DNA from: a virus
IMG/VR virus record: IMGVR_UViG_3300020411_001981
Span: 1-24,770 of that record
Direction: 5' to 3' (one strand)
DNA: 24,770 nt
Shown here: positions 16,970-23,556 of the stretch, in pieces
How the letters are laid out: each line of letters starts with the position of its first letter
How positions within the stretch are numbered: the first letter of the stretch is position 1
Notes under the pieces: model-generated
Database searches by the model: none
What the model was told of the DNA's origin: nothing
The model's input: the letters and a program-made list of their open reading frames with translations, nothing else
Made by a program: the position numbers and the translations under genes

Positions 16970-17010
16970 ACGGCCCTCACTGGTTCGTTCATTCCAGTGG
17001 GGGCCGTTTT
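16970..17010 (+). terminator. strong intrinsic terminator immediately before DNA polymerase
   Basis: ACGGCCC-T-CACTGG (16970-16983) pairs with CCAGTG-G-GGGCCGT (16994-17007): 13 Watson-Crick pairs and one G-U, with a 10-nt loop. TTTT at 17007-17010 follows, then ACTT. The stem starts one base after the closing stem of the upstream RNA. Its apical 5-mers CACTGG/CCAGTG repeat the ACTGG/CCAGT of the upstream hairpin, so strands could be exchanged. It ends about 10 bases before the polymerase ATG. Confidence 0.85.
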
Positions 17011-17020
17011 ACTTAAAACT

Positions 17021-18793
17021 ATGGTTACTTACGCGCTTGATTTTGAAACTTACTACGACAAGACCTGCAGTATCAGGACCCTCGGGCCTCTGGGTTACTT
17101 CTCTCACCCCGAGTTTGACGCCTATATGGTGTCGGTGGTTGGCACCGATGGGACGTCTTTTGTTGGGCACCCGAAAGACTTTCAATGGGATATCCTGAAT
17201 GATAATGTGGTTCTCAGCCACAATGCTTCTTTCGATGAAACCCTATATCTATATGGAGTTACCCAGTCGTGGTGGCCCGAAGTCAAACCAGCCGAGTGGC
17301 ATTGTACCGCAGATATGGCCGCGTATGTGCGGATTCCTCGCGCGCTCAAGGGGGCTGCTGAAGAAGCTTTTGGGCTCACGGTAGACAAGAGCACCCGCGA
17401 CAACATGAGCGGGAAGCGGTGGGAAAAAATGACGGACGAGTTCCGAGAAGAGGTGAGCAACTATGCGCTCGCAGACTCACAGATATGTCTGGACTTGTGG
17501 AATACCTACCAGAAGTTCTGGCCAGAGAGCGAGAAAACCATAAGCACCCTCAACAGAAGGATCGTCCAGCGGGGGCTACCCATCGACACGGATCTCCTGA
17601 AGTCCCAGCTAGAGGTAATAAACAGTAAATTATTTGAGGCCGAGGAGTCTATTCCGTGGTTGGGGAATGCACCGCTACTAAGTCGGAAAGCTTTCGATGA
17701 CCAATGTCGGGCCGTAGGTATTGAACCTCCGGGTAGCCTCGCCGCAACAGACGAGGAGGCACAGAAATGGATAGATTACCACAGCAAGAAACACGCATGG
17801 ATCGACGCGGTTCGTAGCTGGCGCAGAATCAACGCGCTCAAGAAAAAGATAGAGAGCTTCGACTTCGCCACTATGCCTGACGGGCGTTACTACGGCGGGA
17901 TCATGTACTTCGGGGCGCACACAGGGCGTTTCAGCGGGGGTGGGGGTAACCTGAACCTGCAGAATCTGCCGCGCGATGAGATGTTTGGTGTGAATTTAAG
18001 AAACCTGATTGCTACTAAGCCTGACAAAAAACTGATCGTTGCGGACCTCAGTCAGATTGAGGTACGTACTCTCTGCTGGCTGGCAGAAGACGAGACGATG
18101 TTAAAGGAAATCAAAGAATCCGAAGACATATACGAGGCATTCGCTATTCGGTTTGGGCAATGGGACAAAGAGAAAGGCCCCCTTAAACAAGACCCCAAGC
18201 TGCGCCACAAAATTAAGGCGATGGTTCTCGGCTGCGGTTACGGGGCGGGTAAAGCTCGGTTCGCTCAGATGTCGGGAATGGAACAGGAAGCCGCCGACGC
18301 GGCAGTCGATTTGTACCGAGAATCAATGCGGTCGGTAACAAAACTGTGGAAGTCGTACAACACAGACATCGCTACTTCTTACGATCTTAGCGTAACAGGT
18401 TACCTCACTCCATTTGTTGTCCCCCTCCCAAGTGGGCGGGTTCTCGACTACGGTGTTATTCGCACGGATGGGAAAGGGAGAGAACGACATTTCGTCTCCA
18501 AGTTAATGCGGCACGGTAAGAAAATAGCCGTAAAGCTTTGGGGTGGGTTCGTAGCAGAGAATGCCTCCCAAGCTCTCGCCCGCGACATTTTCAGCGATAT
18601 GCTTGTAAGGATACATGAAGCGGGCTACAAGATCGTGCTCCATGTGCATGACGAGGTGGTTATTGAAGCCTCCGCTGATGAAGCAGAGGATTCCTTGCAA
18701 CACATCCTGAAAATAATGTCTGAACCGCCCAAGTGGATATCTGATATTCCACTCGCCGCTGAAGGCTCAATCTTATCACGTTACACAAAATGA
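17021..18793 (+). CDS. polA: family A DNA polymerase with 3'-5' exonuclease
   Basis: A 590-residue phage replicase. The N-terminal proofreading exonuclease has D7 and E9 (YALDFETYYD), D72 (NASFDETLY) and Y148/D152 (YALADSQICLDLW). The polymerase domain has the GRFS/NLQN segment (302-316), motif A with D342 (VADLSQIEVR), motif B around K399 to G408 (KAMVLGCGYGAG) and motif C HDE at 543-545. There is no 5'-3' exonuclease domain, as usual for phage enzymes. ATG 17021 starts directly before the first exonuclease strand; GTG 16997 would start inside the terminator stem. No Shine-Dalgarno precedes it, and the leader is TTTTACTTAAAACT. The stop overlaps the next start as ATGA. Expression may depend on read-through of the upstream terminator. 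Confidence 0.95.
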   Translation: MVTYALDFETYYDKTCSIRTLGPLGYFSHPEFDAYMVSVVGTDGTSFVGHPKDFQWDILNDNVVLSHNASFDETLYLYGVTQSWWPEVKPAEWHCTADMAAYVRIPRALKGAAEEAFGLTVDKSTRDNMSGKRWEKMTDEFREEVSNYALADSQICLDLWNTYQKFWPESEKTISTLNRRIVQRGLPIDTDLLKSQLEVINSKLFEAEESIPWLGNAPLLSRKAFDDQCRAVGIEPPGSLAATDEEAQKWIDYHSKKHAWIDAVRSWRRINALKKKIESFDFATMPDGRYYGGIMYFGAHTGRFSGGGGNLNLQNLPRDEMFGVNLRNLIATKPDKKLIVADLSQIEVRTLCWLAEDETMLKEIKESEDIYEAFAIRFGQWDKEKGPLKQDPKLRHKIKAMVLGCGYGAGKARFAQMSGMEQEAADAAVDLYRESMRSVTKLWKSYNTDIATSYDLSVTGYLTPFVVPLPSGRVLDYGVIRTDGKGRERHFVSKLMRHGKKIAVKLWGGFVAENASQALARDIFSDMLVRIHEAGYKIVLHVHDEVVIEASADEAEDSLQHILKIMSEPPKWISDIPLAAEGSILSRYTK

Positions 18794-20940
18794 ATTACAG
18801 ATACATAAAGAACCTACGAGACACGAAATGCCACAAGACTTCTGACCCCTCTACTCTTAAGAATAAAAAACCCAAGTTCCAGACTAAGGCTGACTTTAGA
18901 GCATGGTGTGCGGACGCCAAAACCGACCATGTGTTCTACAGCCTTGTTGAGGGTAGCGCACCATCAAAACGAATATCGACAGACAACCCACCCAACATTA
19001 TCCACGGGATCGTGGCAGATTACGACGCTCCTGTTAACTGGCCTGAGGTTGATGCGATCATCGGAGCTAAGTGCGCTGCCCACCCACCTACTTGGCGGTC
19101 AGAAACTCAATCAGGCTATATACGCTTGGTTTGGGAGTTTGAGAAAGCCCTCCCCATCTCTCCAGAGATGTTTGACACGTTTATCAAGTGCCTCAAAAAC
19201 ATAATTAAATTGGACCGCGTCTTCGCGGGGTTCGATTCTTCATCATTACGGGCATCTCAATATTTTGAGTTGGGGGATAACTGGGTAAACTTGGGGGGTG
19301 TCGTGTCTAGTGCAACGATACAAACAGCCCTCACTAAGGCGGCGAGTGTAAAACCACCTACAACAAATGACACCGCGATACCTATCGACGTTGTCGCGGA
19401 GCAGATAGACAAACAGTTCCCCAATCGCTGGATAGGCGATTTCGAGGTGGGGGCTCGGGGACCTCTATTCTGGATAGACGACGGGGTCCACAGAGAGGGG
19501 TGCCAAGTAGCCGAGGACGGTATGATTTGCTACTCAGACCGGGCGGGTAAAGGGTTTGTAAGTTGGCGCGAAATATTCGGGGCTAAGTTTGTTTCTGACT
19601 ACGAGGAAGCGAAGATGGGTAACCTCTTAGACGAGTACTGGTTCAACGGAAGAAACTTCTTCAAGTTGCTATACAACTCAGCAGTAACAATCCCCAAAGA
19701 ACAGCTTGTATTGGAGTTGCGGCAGACGGGTTTTTCTATGAAGCCTAAGAAGGGGCAGGCTCTTACAGAAGTGGAGGCCGCGATACTAACAATAAGTAAC
19801 CACAACCGCATAGACGAGATCGCCCCCGTCATTTTCTCTAAAAATCGTGTGGTGTCATATAACAGCCAGAGAATACTCAACAACGCAAACATATCCCCCG
19901 TAGAACCCGATGCCGACGGTGACCCTGTTCACTGGCCGTTTATTCATGATTGGTTGGGCCAGCTATTCAAGAACTCCACCCCTATTGTAACAGTAAACTA
20001 TTTCTACGCTTGGCTTAAGCGATTTTACGAGGCCGTCATAGAACGAAAAATGTCACAAGGTCAGGCACTGATATTAGTCGGGGCAACCAGCAAGGGAAAG
20101 AGCTTGTTGTCAAACAGAGTTATATCGGGTCTGGTTGGGGGTTATGCCGACGCTAGTGATTATTTGTCGGGGCAAACCAAATTCAACAAAGACCTCGGAC
20201 GGGTGGCCGCATGGGTCATTGACGATACAACATCAGCGGCGAGTTTCCAAGATCAGCGCAAAGCTACAGAGCTAATCAAACGCGCCGTAGCCAACCCAAG
20301 GGTCGAATACCAAGCCAAATACGCCGACGCCCTCTCGGTCCCGTGGGCTGGTAGGGTCGTGCTGTCCCTCAATATGGATGCAAATAGCTTATCCGTTATC
20401 CCGGCCCTCGATAGTAGTAACCGTGACAAACTAATGGCCCTCCGTGTAAGAGACGACGCCCGTAGCAAATTCCCCGCTAACAGCGTGGTGGAGTCCACGA
20501 TCCAACAAGAACTCCCCCACTTAGGGAGGTGGTTACTAGACTGGGACCCCCCGGAAGAAGTCATGGTCGGGGGGCGGTTTGGTGTAGCTAGTTTTATTGA
20601 CGAGTCCGTAGCCTCTGCCGCTTATGATAACTCCAGCAGATCTTCTATTGCCGAACTGGTTGAGTTCTTCTGCAAGCGGTGCCGGGAACAGAACGACACT
20701 ATTCCTGAGTGGAAAGGTACACTTACAGAGTTCCAAGTACTTCTACACGAATTCAACAACGGTAGAAGTGTGGGCATGAGCCACAACCTAGAATTTGTAC
20801 GTAGGGGGATGGCTTCGTTGGAAGAGGCGGGCAAAAATAACTCCCATGTGCGCCCCGTGTTCTCCAAGGGTAAGGGAGGGGGAAAGATGTGGACAATCGA
20901 CCTAGCGAAAAGTTTTGACATATCTGAAGCCTCTGCCTAA
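18790..20940 (+). CDS. bifunctional primase / SF3 helicase (VapE/D5-like)
   Basis: A 716-residue replication initiator. The N-terminal part resembles an archaeo-eukaryotic primase: DYD at 77-79 (IVADYDAP), a basic/aromatic strand near 110 (GYIRLVWEFE) and an SSSLRASQYFE segment near 152-163. The C-terminal part is a superfamily 3/VapE-type helicase: Walker A GATSKGKS at about 431-438, Walker B AAWVIDDT at about 473-480, and a strand followed by a polar sensor, VVLSLNMD, near 520-527. An Arg-rich strand with the SSNRDKLMALRV segment lies near 540. A helical C-terminal domain of about 130 residues may contact DNA. It starts on the polymerase stop codon (ATGA), so the two fork enzymes are probably coupled. 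The helicase half is surer than the primase half. Confidence 0.85.
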   Translation: MNYRYIKNLRDTKCHKTSDPSTLKNKKPKFQTKADFRAWCADAKTDHVFYSLVEGSAPSKRISTDNPPNIIHGIVADYDAPVNWPEVDAIIGAKCAAHPPTWRSETQSGYIRLVWEFEKALPISPEMFDTFIKCLKNIIKLDRVFAGFDSSSLRASQYFELGDNWVNLGGVVSSATIQTALTKAASVKPPTTNDTAIPIDVVAEQIDKQFPNRWIGDFEVGARGPLFWIDDGVHREGCQVAEDGMICYSDRAGKGFVSWREIFGAKFVSDYEEAKMGNLLDEYWFNGRNFFKLLYNSAVTIPKEQLVLELRQTGFSMKPKKGQALTEVEAAILTISNHNRIDEIAPVIFSKNRVVSYNSQRILNNANISPVEPDADGDPVHWPFIHDWLGQLFKNSTPIVTVNYFYAWLKRFYEAVIERKMSQGQALILVGATSKGKSLLSNRVISGLVGGYADASDYLSGQTKFNKDLGRVAAWVIDDTTSAASFQDQRKATELIKRAVANPRVEYQAKYADALSVPWAGRVVLSLNMDANSLSVIPALDSSNRDKLMALRVRDDARSKFPANSVVESTIQQELPHLGRWLLDWDPPEEVMVGGRFGVASFIDESVASAAYDNSSRSSIAELVEFFCKRCREQNDTIPEWKGTLTEFQVLLHEFNNGRSVGMSHNLEFVRRGMASLEEAGKNNSHVRPVFSKGKGGGKMWTIDLAKSFDISEASA

Positions 20941-20949
20941 GGAAGATGT

Positions 20950-21162
20950 ATGGCAGGCCCTGATGATATCAACTACCTTGATGAGTTCGCAGATCTTGAA
21001 CGGGTGGAGACGCGCATTCAACTTATACGAGAAGATTACCGCACTCTAACCAACAGAATCGACCACTACTCTTCGGAGCGCAGTCGGCTGGAAGCTGAGC
21101 TTCGATCTCTTAAAGGACTGGCTTCTAGGATCAAAGTGATGCGGGAGGACGAAGACATTTGA
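20950..21162 (+). CDS. small coiled-coil protein at the end of the replication operon
   Basis: A 70-residue acidic protein made almost entirely of one amphipathic helix (about residues 12-58, with heptads through VETRIQLIREDYRTL and SRLEAELRSLKGLASR). It has a good ribosome binding site (AAGGAAG, about 5 bases before ATG 20950), unlike most genes here. It follows the primase-helicase by 9 bases. Its last 32 bases overlap the 3' end of the convergent nuclease gene. It is similar in style, not in sequence, to the coiled-coil protein at 16645. Function unknown; a dimeric partner of replication proteins is one guess. Confidence 0.7.
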   Translation: MAGPDDINYLDEFADLERVETRIQLIREDYRTLTNRIDHYSSERSRLEAELRSLKGLASRIKVMREDEDI

Positions 21163-21667
21163 TAGGTAAATGGTACCCGCTTACTTTGTAGGTAAATCCC
21201 TCGCTATCTTTCTCTCCTCGTCTCTTATACTCCCCTTGCTTTAACAGGCTCTTCGTGGGCACCCACCCCAGCAGCCACGCGCGGCTAAGGTCTTTGCGGA
21301 CACGCACAAAATAATAATAATCGGCTGAAGGGTCCCGGCTTTGGGGGCAATTAACCGACGCTGTGAAGTGGGGTTTCGGGCGACTACTACAGCTTTTAGA
21401 CTTTATATCTATTTTCTTACCGCCTAGAGAATAGTCGTGGGTAAAACTTCGCCCCCCGACATACCTAGCCTCAGGATATAGAAGGCCAAAAGCGACCTCC
21501 CCGAGGAACCCGGTCATCCGGCCCACGCCCCGCGTAAACGAACCGGGGGTTACCCCTAGTTTCTGACTGCGCTCAAAAGCTTGCTTAACATTCTCTGATG
21601 AGGGGGTGAACACGATGTACCGGCTCCCCCGCTTCTTTGTAAACTGGCGGGGTAGCTTTCGTCGCAT
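21131..21667 (-). CDS. predicted PD-(D/E)XK superfamily nuclease
   Basis: A 178-residue protein whose middle has the layout of a PD-(D/E)XK fold: helix with Glu GFLGEVAFGLL (E57), then a strand containing D78 (THDYSL), then KKIDIKSKS with D87 and K89 as the D-x-K pair. A further strand follows (DYYYFVRVR, then AWLLGWV). The basic ends could bind DNA. Start ATG 21667 overlaps the upstream stop as TGATG; a GTG at 21670 is also possible. It lies at the end of the lysis operon and converges on the replication operon with a 32-base overlap. It may degrade host DNA, act as a homing-like nuclease or process phage DNA; the specific role is unknown. Confidence 0.6.
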   Translation of the reverse strand: MRRKLPRQFTKKRGSRYIVFTPSSENVKQAFERSQKLGVTPGSFTRGVGRMTGFLGEVAFGLLYPEARYVGGRSFTHDYSLGGKKIDIKSKSCSSRPKPHFTASVNCPQSRDPSADYYYFVRVRKDLSRAWLLGWVPTKSLLKQGEYKRRGEKDSEGFTYKVSGYHLPIKCLRPPASL

Positions 21668-21960
21668 CACCAGAGATGGCTACATGCCCAATATCTAGCC
21701 GTGGTTTTGTCTTTAGCAGTGTCGCAGTTGTGGCGCTTGCGGAAGTTGGATCTTCTTTTAGGATCTTTGTGTTTAGTGAAATCACTATAGTCCCTATGGC
21801 CGTAAGATACTTTCTTCACCTTGTTTCCTTGTTTGGCTAGGACTACGAACTTCTTTTTAGATCCTTTGGGGGCTCGTTTAGGTTTATTGATACCCGGAAA
21901 AGTCTCACCCATGTAAGATATTCTACCAGATGGTAAGCGTTTGAATCGTTGTCGGGTCAT
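21667..21960 (-). CDS. basic small protein of a recurrent phage family
   Basis: A 97-residue, highly basic protein. The C-terminal half carries DPKRRSNFRKRHNCDTAK and ends in KTTARYWACSHLW. From memory this resembles a conserved pattern in small proteins of marine phages and cyanophages (DDP-RR-SFRARHNCD ... KARYWSC), where no biochemical function is assigned. Two cysteines and one histidine could bind a metal. The N-terminal half is a Lys-rich strand segment (KKKFVVLAKQGNKVKKVSYG). ATG 21960 overlaps the upstream stop as ATGA. A structural or DNA-compacting role is plausible from charge alone. Confidence 0.7.
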   Translation of the reverse strand: MTRQRFKRLPSGRISYMGETFPGINKPKRAPKGSKKKFVVLAKQGNKVKKVSYGHRDYSDFTKHKDPKRRSNFRKRHNCDTAKDKTTARYWACSHLW

Positions 21961-22235
21961 GATATTCTTTTCTTCTGCTTGTTTTTTCGTTTTTTCTCCA
22001 CAAAGCCGTGGGCTTTCCGTTCTGCGTCAGTGTACTCCGCGTCTTGTTTACCTCTAGCATGTGCTTTACGCTTGCGCGCGTTTGCAGCCGCTTTCTCTGA
22101 AGAGGATAGTCTATCTCTTACGCGCTTTGGCCCATACCGACCCCTCTTGCTACGGGGTTTATTTTTGTCCGACGCGTTGTAAAAATCCCAATCCTCGTCG
22201 GTCCACTTCTTAAGGGACTTTTGCGGAGCTTTCAT
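21957..22235 (-). CDS. very basic small protein (DUF6321-like by memory)
   Basis: A 92-residue protein, strongly Lys/Arg rich. It begins with an aromatic-acidic motif (LKKWTDEDWDFYN), then KRGRYGPKRVRDRLSSSEKA, and ends in a Lys/Arg/Gln tail (EKKRKNKQKKRIS). The RGRY.P..VR..L...EKAA..RKR pattern is one I recall from small basic phage proteins (probably DUF6321), but I cannot verify the name. No enzyme motif is present. It lies between two other basic proteins with only 3- to 4-base gaps or overlaps, so the set is likely made together, possibly for DNA condensation or as minor virion proteins. Confidence 0.65.
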   Translation of the reverse strand: MKAPQKSLKKWTDEDWDFYNASDKNKPRSKRGRYGPKRVRDRLSSSEKAAANARKRKAHARGKQDAEYTDAERKAHGFVEKKRKNKQKKRIS

Positions 22236-22238
22236 AGT

Positions 22239-22424
22239 CTAAGAGGTGTAGCCTCCTCCTCTTTTTTTATACTCCGCGGCTAAGAACTGCGCCTTCCGCG
22301 CCGACCACTGTCCGGGTTTACCGCCCTTGGACCCAGCCATGATCTTTTTGAAAAGGGTCTCCCGCATTCCCGGCTTGGTGTAGTTAGCCGCTTTGTTGAC
22401 TGTAGACTTTTTCTTAGTAGCCAC
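22239..22424 (-). CDS. small basic protein with GGKPGQWSARKAQ motif (DUF5872-like by memory)
   Basis: A 61-residue protein from GTG 22424 (MATKKKSTVNKAANYTKPGM). An in-frame ATG at 22475 would overlap the upstream gene by about 60 bases and adds a poor N-terminus, so I prefer GTG, which overlaps it by 11 bases. The core at residues 20-60 reads RETLFKKIMAGSKGGKPGQW and continues with an SARKAQ...EYKKRGGGY segment. I recall this pattern from a widespread small domain in phages and giant viruses (DUF5872), of unknown function. It is 3 bases from the next gene. Confidence 0.65.
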   Translation of the reverse strand: MATKKKSTVNKAANYTKPGMRETLFKKIMAGSKGGKPGQWSARKAQFLAAEYKKRGGGYTS

Positions 22425-22677
22425 TGGATTTGGCAGGGTTACTATTATGATTTTTGAGTCTCCTTTCGACAGCATCCGCGTAGGATTCTTTTTTGGCTGC
22501 TTTCTTGGCTGCTTTCTTGGCTGCTTTCTTGGCTGCTTTCTTGGCGGCTTTCTTTTTTGCCGAATGTCCGTAGCCTTTTTTCTTTAGAGACAAGTGCTGC
22601 TCATACGTTTTGGCAGACACGGCTTCACCCGTTTTAGGGTGGTACATTTTGTGGGGTTTGAAGTCTTTTTTATTCAT
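22414..22677 (-). CDS. histone H1-like Lys/Ala repeat protein
   Basis: An 87-residue protein. The N-terminal 35 residues hold a compact motif (YHPKTGEAVSAKTYEQHLSL) that looks like a small folded domain. It is followed by a tandem AAKK repeat at about residues 40-62 and a short acidic/basic tail (ESYADAVERRLKNHN). AAKK repeats are typical of histone H1-type and other DNA-condensing tails. ATG 22677 lies 6 bases after the lysozyme stop. It probably binds DNA or RNA without sequence specificity; a virion core role is inferred. The repeat number may vary between relatives because the DNA itself is a tandem repeat. Confidence 0.7.
   Translation of the reverse strand: MNKKDFKPHKMYHPKTGEAVSAKTYEQHLSLKKKGYGHSAKKKAAKKAAKKAAKKAAKKAAKKESYADAVERRLKNHNSNPAKSSGY
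22493..22552 (-). repeat. five tandem 12-bp repeats coding Ala-Ala-Lys-Lys
   Basis: On the plus strand TTGGCTGCTTTC is repeated five times in register (22493-22552), with one C/G change in the last copy. Read on the minus strand it gives the AAKK units of the basic protein at 22414-22677. Near-identity at the DNA level suggests recent expansion by slippage. Confidence 0.9.
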
Positions 22678-22683
22678 GGCAAG

Positions 22684-23247
22684 TTATTGTAACATACGTT
22701 GTTCTACTGCTTCTTCAAAAGTAGGGGTCTTTTTATTGGCCTCTGATAAAAGAGCCTTGGAGAGGTTTTCCATTCGGGGAGCTACTCCACTTCCAGATTT
22801 AACTGCGGCCCGGTACTCATCGTTGTCTAAAAACTCTTTTGACGCTTTTTCAAACTCACCCTTGCGGATATGTTCAAGAGTCTTGGGAGAACCTGTTATA
22901 CCGCCCCTGTAAAACGAAGATATAAGCTGACGTTGGGTGTTGGGCTGCATATCAAAGAACCCTTTACCAATCAAAGATACTACCTTGGGTAGGCGGTCAG
23001 ATAACTCCGACTTAGCTAGTTTTATGGCCGCATCTTTACTTAAAGTCTTATTATAAAAAGGAGACTTCTTGTAAGCTGCATCAGAACCATCCCCAATAAG
23101 ATGCCCCACACCAATCGTCCATTTGCCTTTGGTGTCCTTGTACGCTTCAGGTCGGAACCCTTCATACGCCAACAAAACATCAAAAGCTTTGTCGATGTTT
23201 ACTGGGGGTTTATTCGGGCTCGTTAAAGCCGTTTTCATCTTGGGCAT
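22684..23247 (-). CDS. T4-type lysozyme (GH24 muramidase endolysin)
   Basis: A 187-residue muramidase cutting the N-acetylmuramic acid to N-acetylglucosamine bond. The catalytic triad spacing is exactly that of T4 lysozyme: E29 (LLAYEGF), D38 (AYKDTKG) and T44 (KWTIGVGH), nine then six residues apart. A C-terminal helical region follows, with FFDMQPNTQRQLISSFYRGG near 97-116 and PRMENLSKALL near 155-165. There is no signal peptide or membrane segment, so release would need a holin. Start ATG 23247 is used; an ATG three codons further on is possible. It lies 9 bases after the metallopeptidase gene. A second wall hydrolase, the amidase, is two genes upstream. Confidence 0.92.
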   Translation of the reverse strand: MPKMKTALTSPNKPPVNIDKAFDVLLAYEGFRPEAYKDTKGKWTIGVGHLIGDGSDAAYKKSPFYNKTLSKDAAIKLAKSELSDRLPKVVSLIGKGFFDMQPNTQRQLISSFYRGGITGSPKTLEHIRKGEFEKASKEFLDNDEYRAAVKSGSGVAPRMENLSKALLSEANKKTPTFEEAVEQRMLQ

Positions 23248-23256
23248 AGTATCAGG

Positions 23257-23556
23257 TTATTGTGGGTTAAATCGTTTTAAGAAGCGTTCCCACGCGGGAA
23301 AAAATATTTCATCCATGCATCGTACGATGGCTTCTTCTTCATAGGCTTCACAATACGCGAGACCTGATATTCCTAGGGCCGCGTGGATCATCTCATGTCG
23401 AATAGTCTCTAGTAGTTCTTTACCTTTGAGGGTCTTGTCTATTGTGATTAGTTTTCGCCTATGGGAGTATATACCGTAACAGTCATCATCGCCCAGATCT
23501 CGGAATTTTATCCGAACGCGGATGCCTGCCATAGTTATGCTCTTGGGGATGTTCAT
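23257..23556 (-). CDS. small HExxH zinc metallopeptidase-like protein
   Basis: A 99-residue protein. The central helix carries HEMIH at 54-58, the zincin signature with two His ligands and a catalytic Glu. A likely third ligand, E74 or E75, lies in YCEAYEEEAIVRCM about 17 residues later. The N-terminal half is strand-rich (GIRVRIKFRDLG, then RKLITIDKTL), like a minimal SprT/ImmA-type metallopeptidase. No signal peptide. It starts on the amidase stop (ATGA). Small HExxH proteins occur in phages, usually uncharacterised. Here the position between two cell-wall hydrolases suggests a lysis or wall-peptide role, but cleaving a host regulatory protein is equally possible. Confidence 0.75.
   Translation of the reverse strand: MNIPKSITMAGIRVRIKFRDLGDDDCYGIYSHRRKLITIDKTLKGKELLETIRHEMIHAALGISGLAYCEAYEEEAIVRCMDEIFFPAWERFLKRFNPQ

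Noticed and set aside
16905-16995. tRNA-like strings (GCTCTGGTTAG and GGTTCGTTC) near the polymerase leader
   Set aside because: No cloverleaf can be formed: there is no 7-bp acceptor pairing, the second string is a terminator loop of 10 bases, and no anticodon arm fits between them.
21120-21200. Bidirectional terminator between the convergent operons
   Set aside because: Only a 4-bp GTAA/TTAC pairing around GGTACC is seen, with no adequate stem or U-tract.
22425-22475. Longer ATG start for the GGKPGQWSARKAQ protein
   Set aside because: It would overlap the upstream Lys/Ala gene by about 60 bases; GTG 22424 gives the usual MATKKK-type N-terminus and a short overlap.
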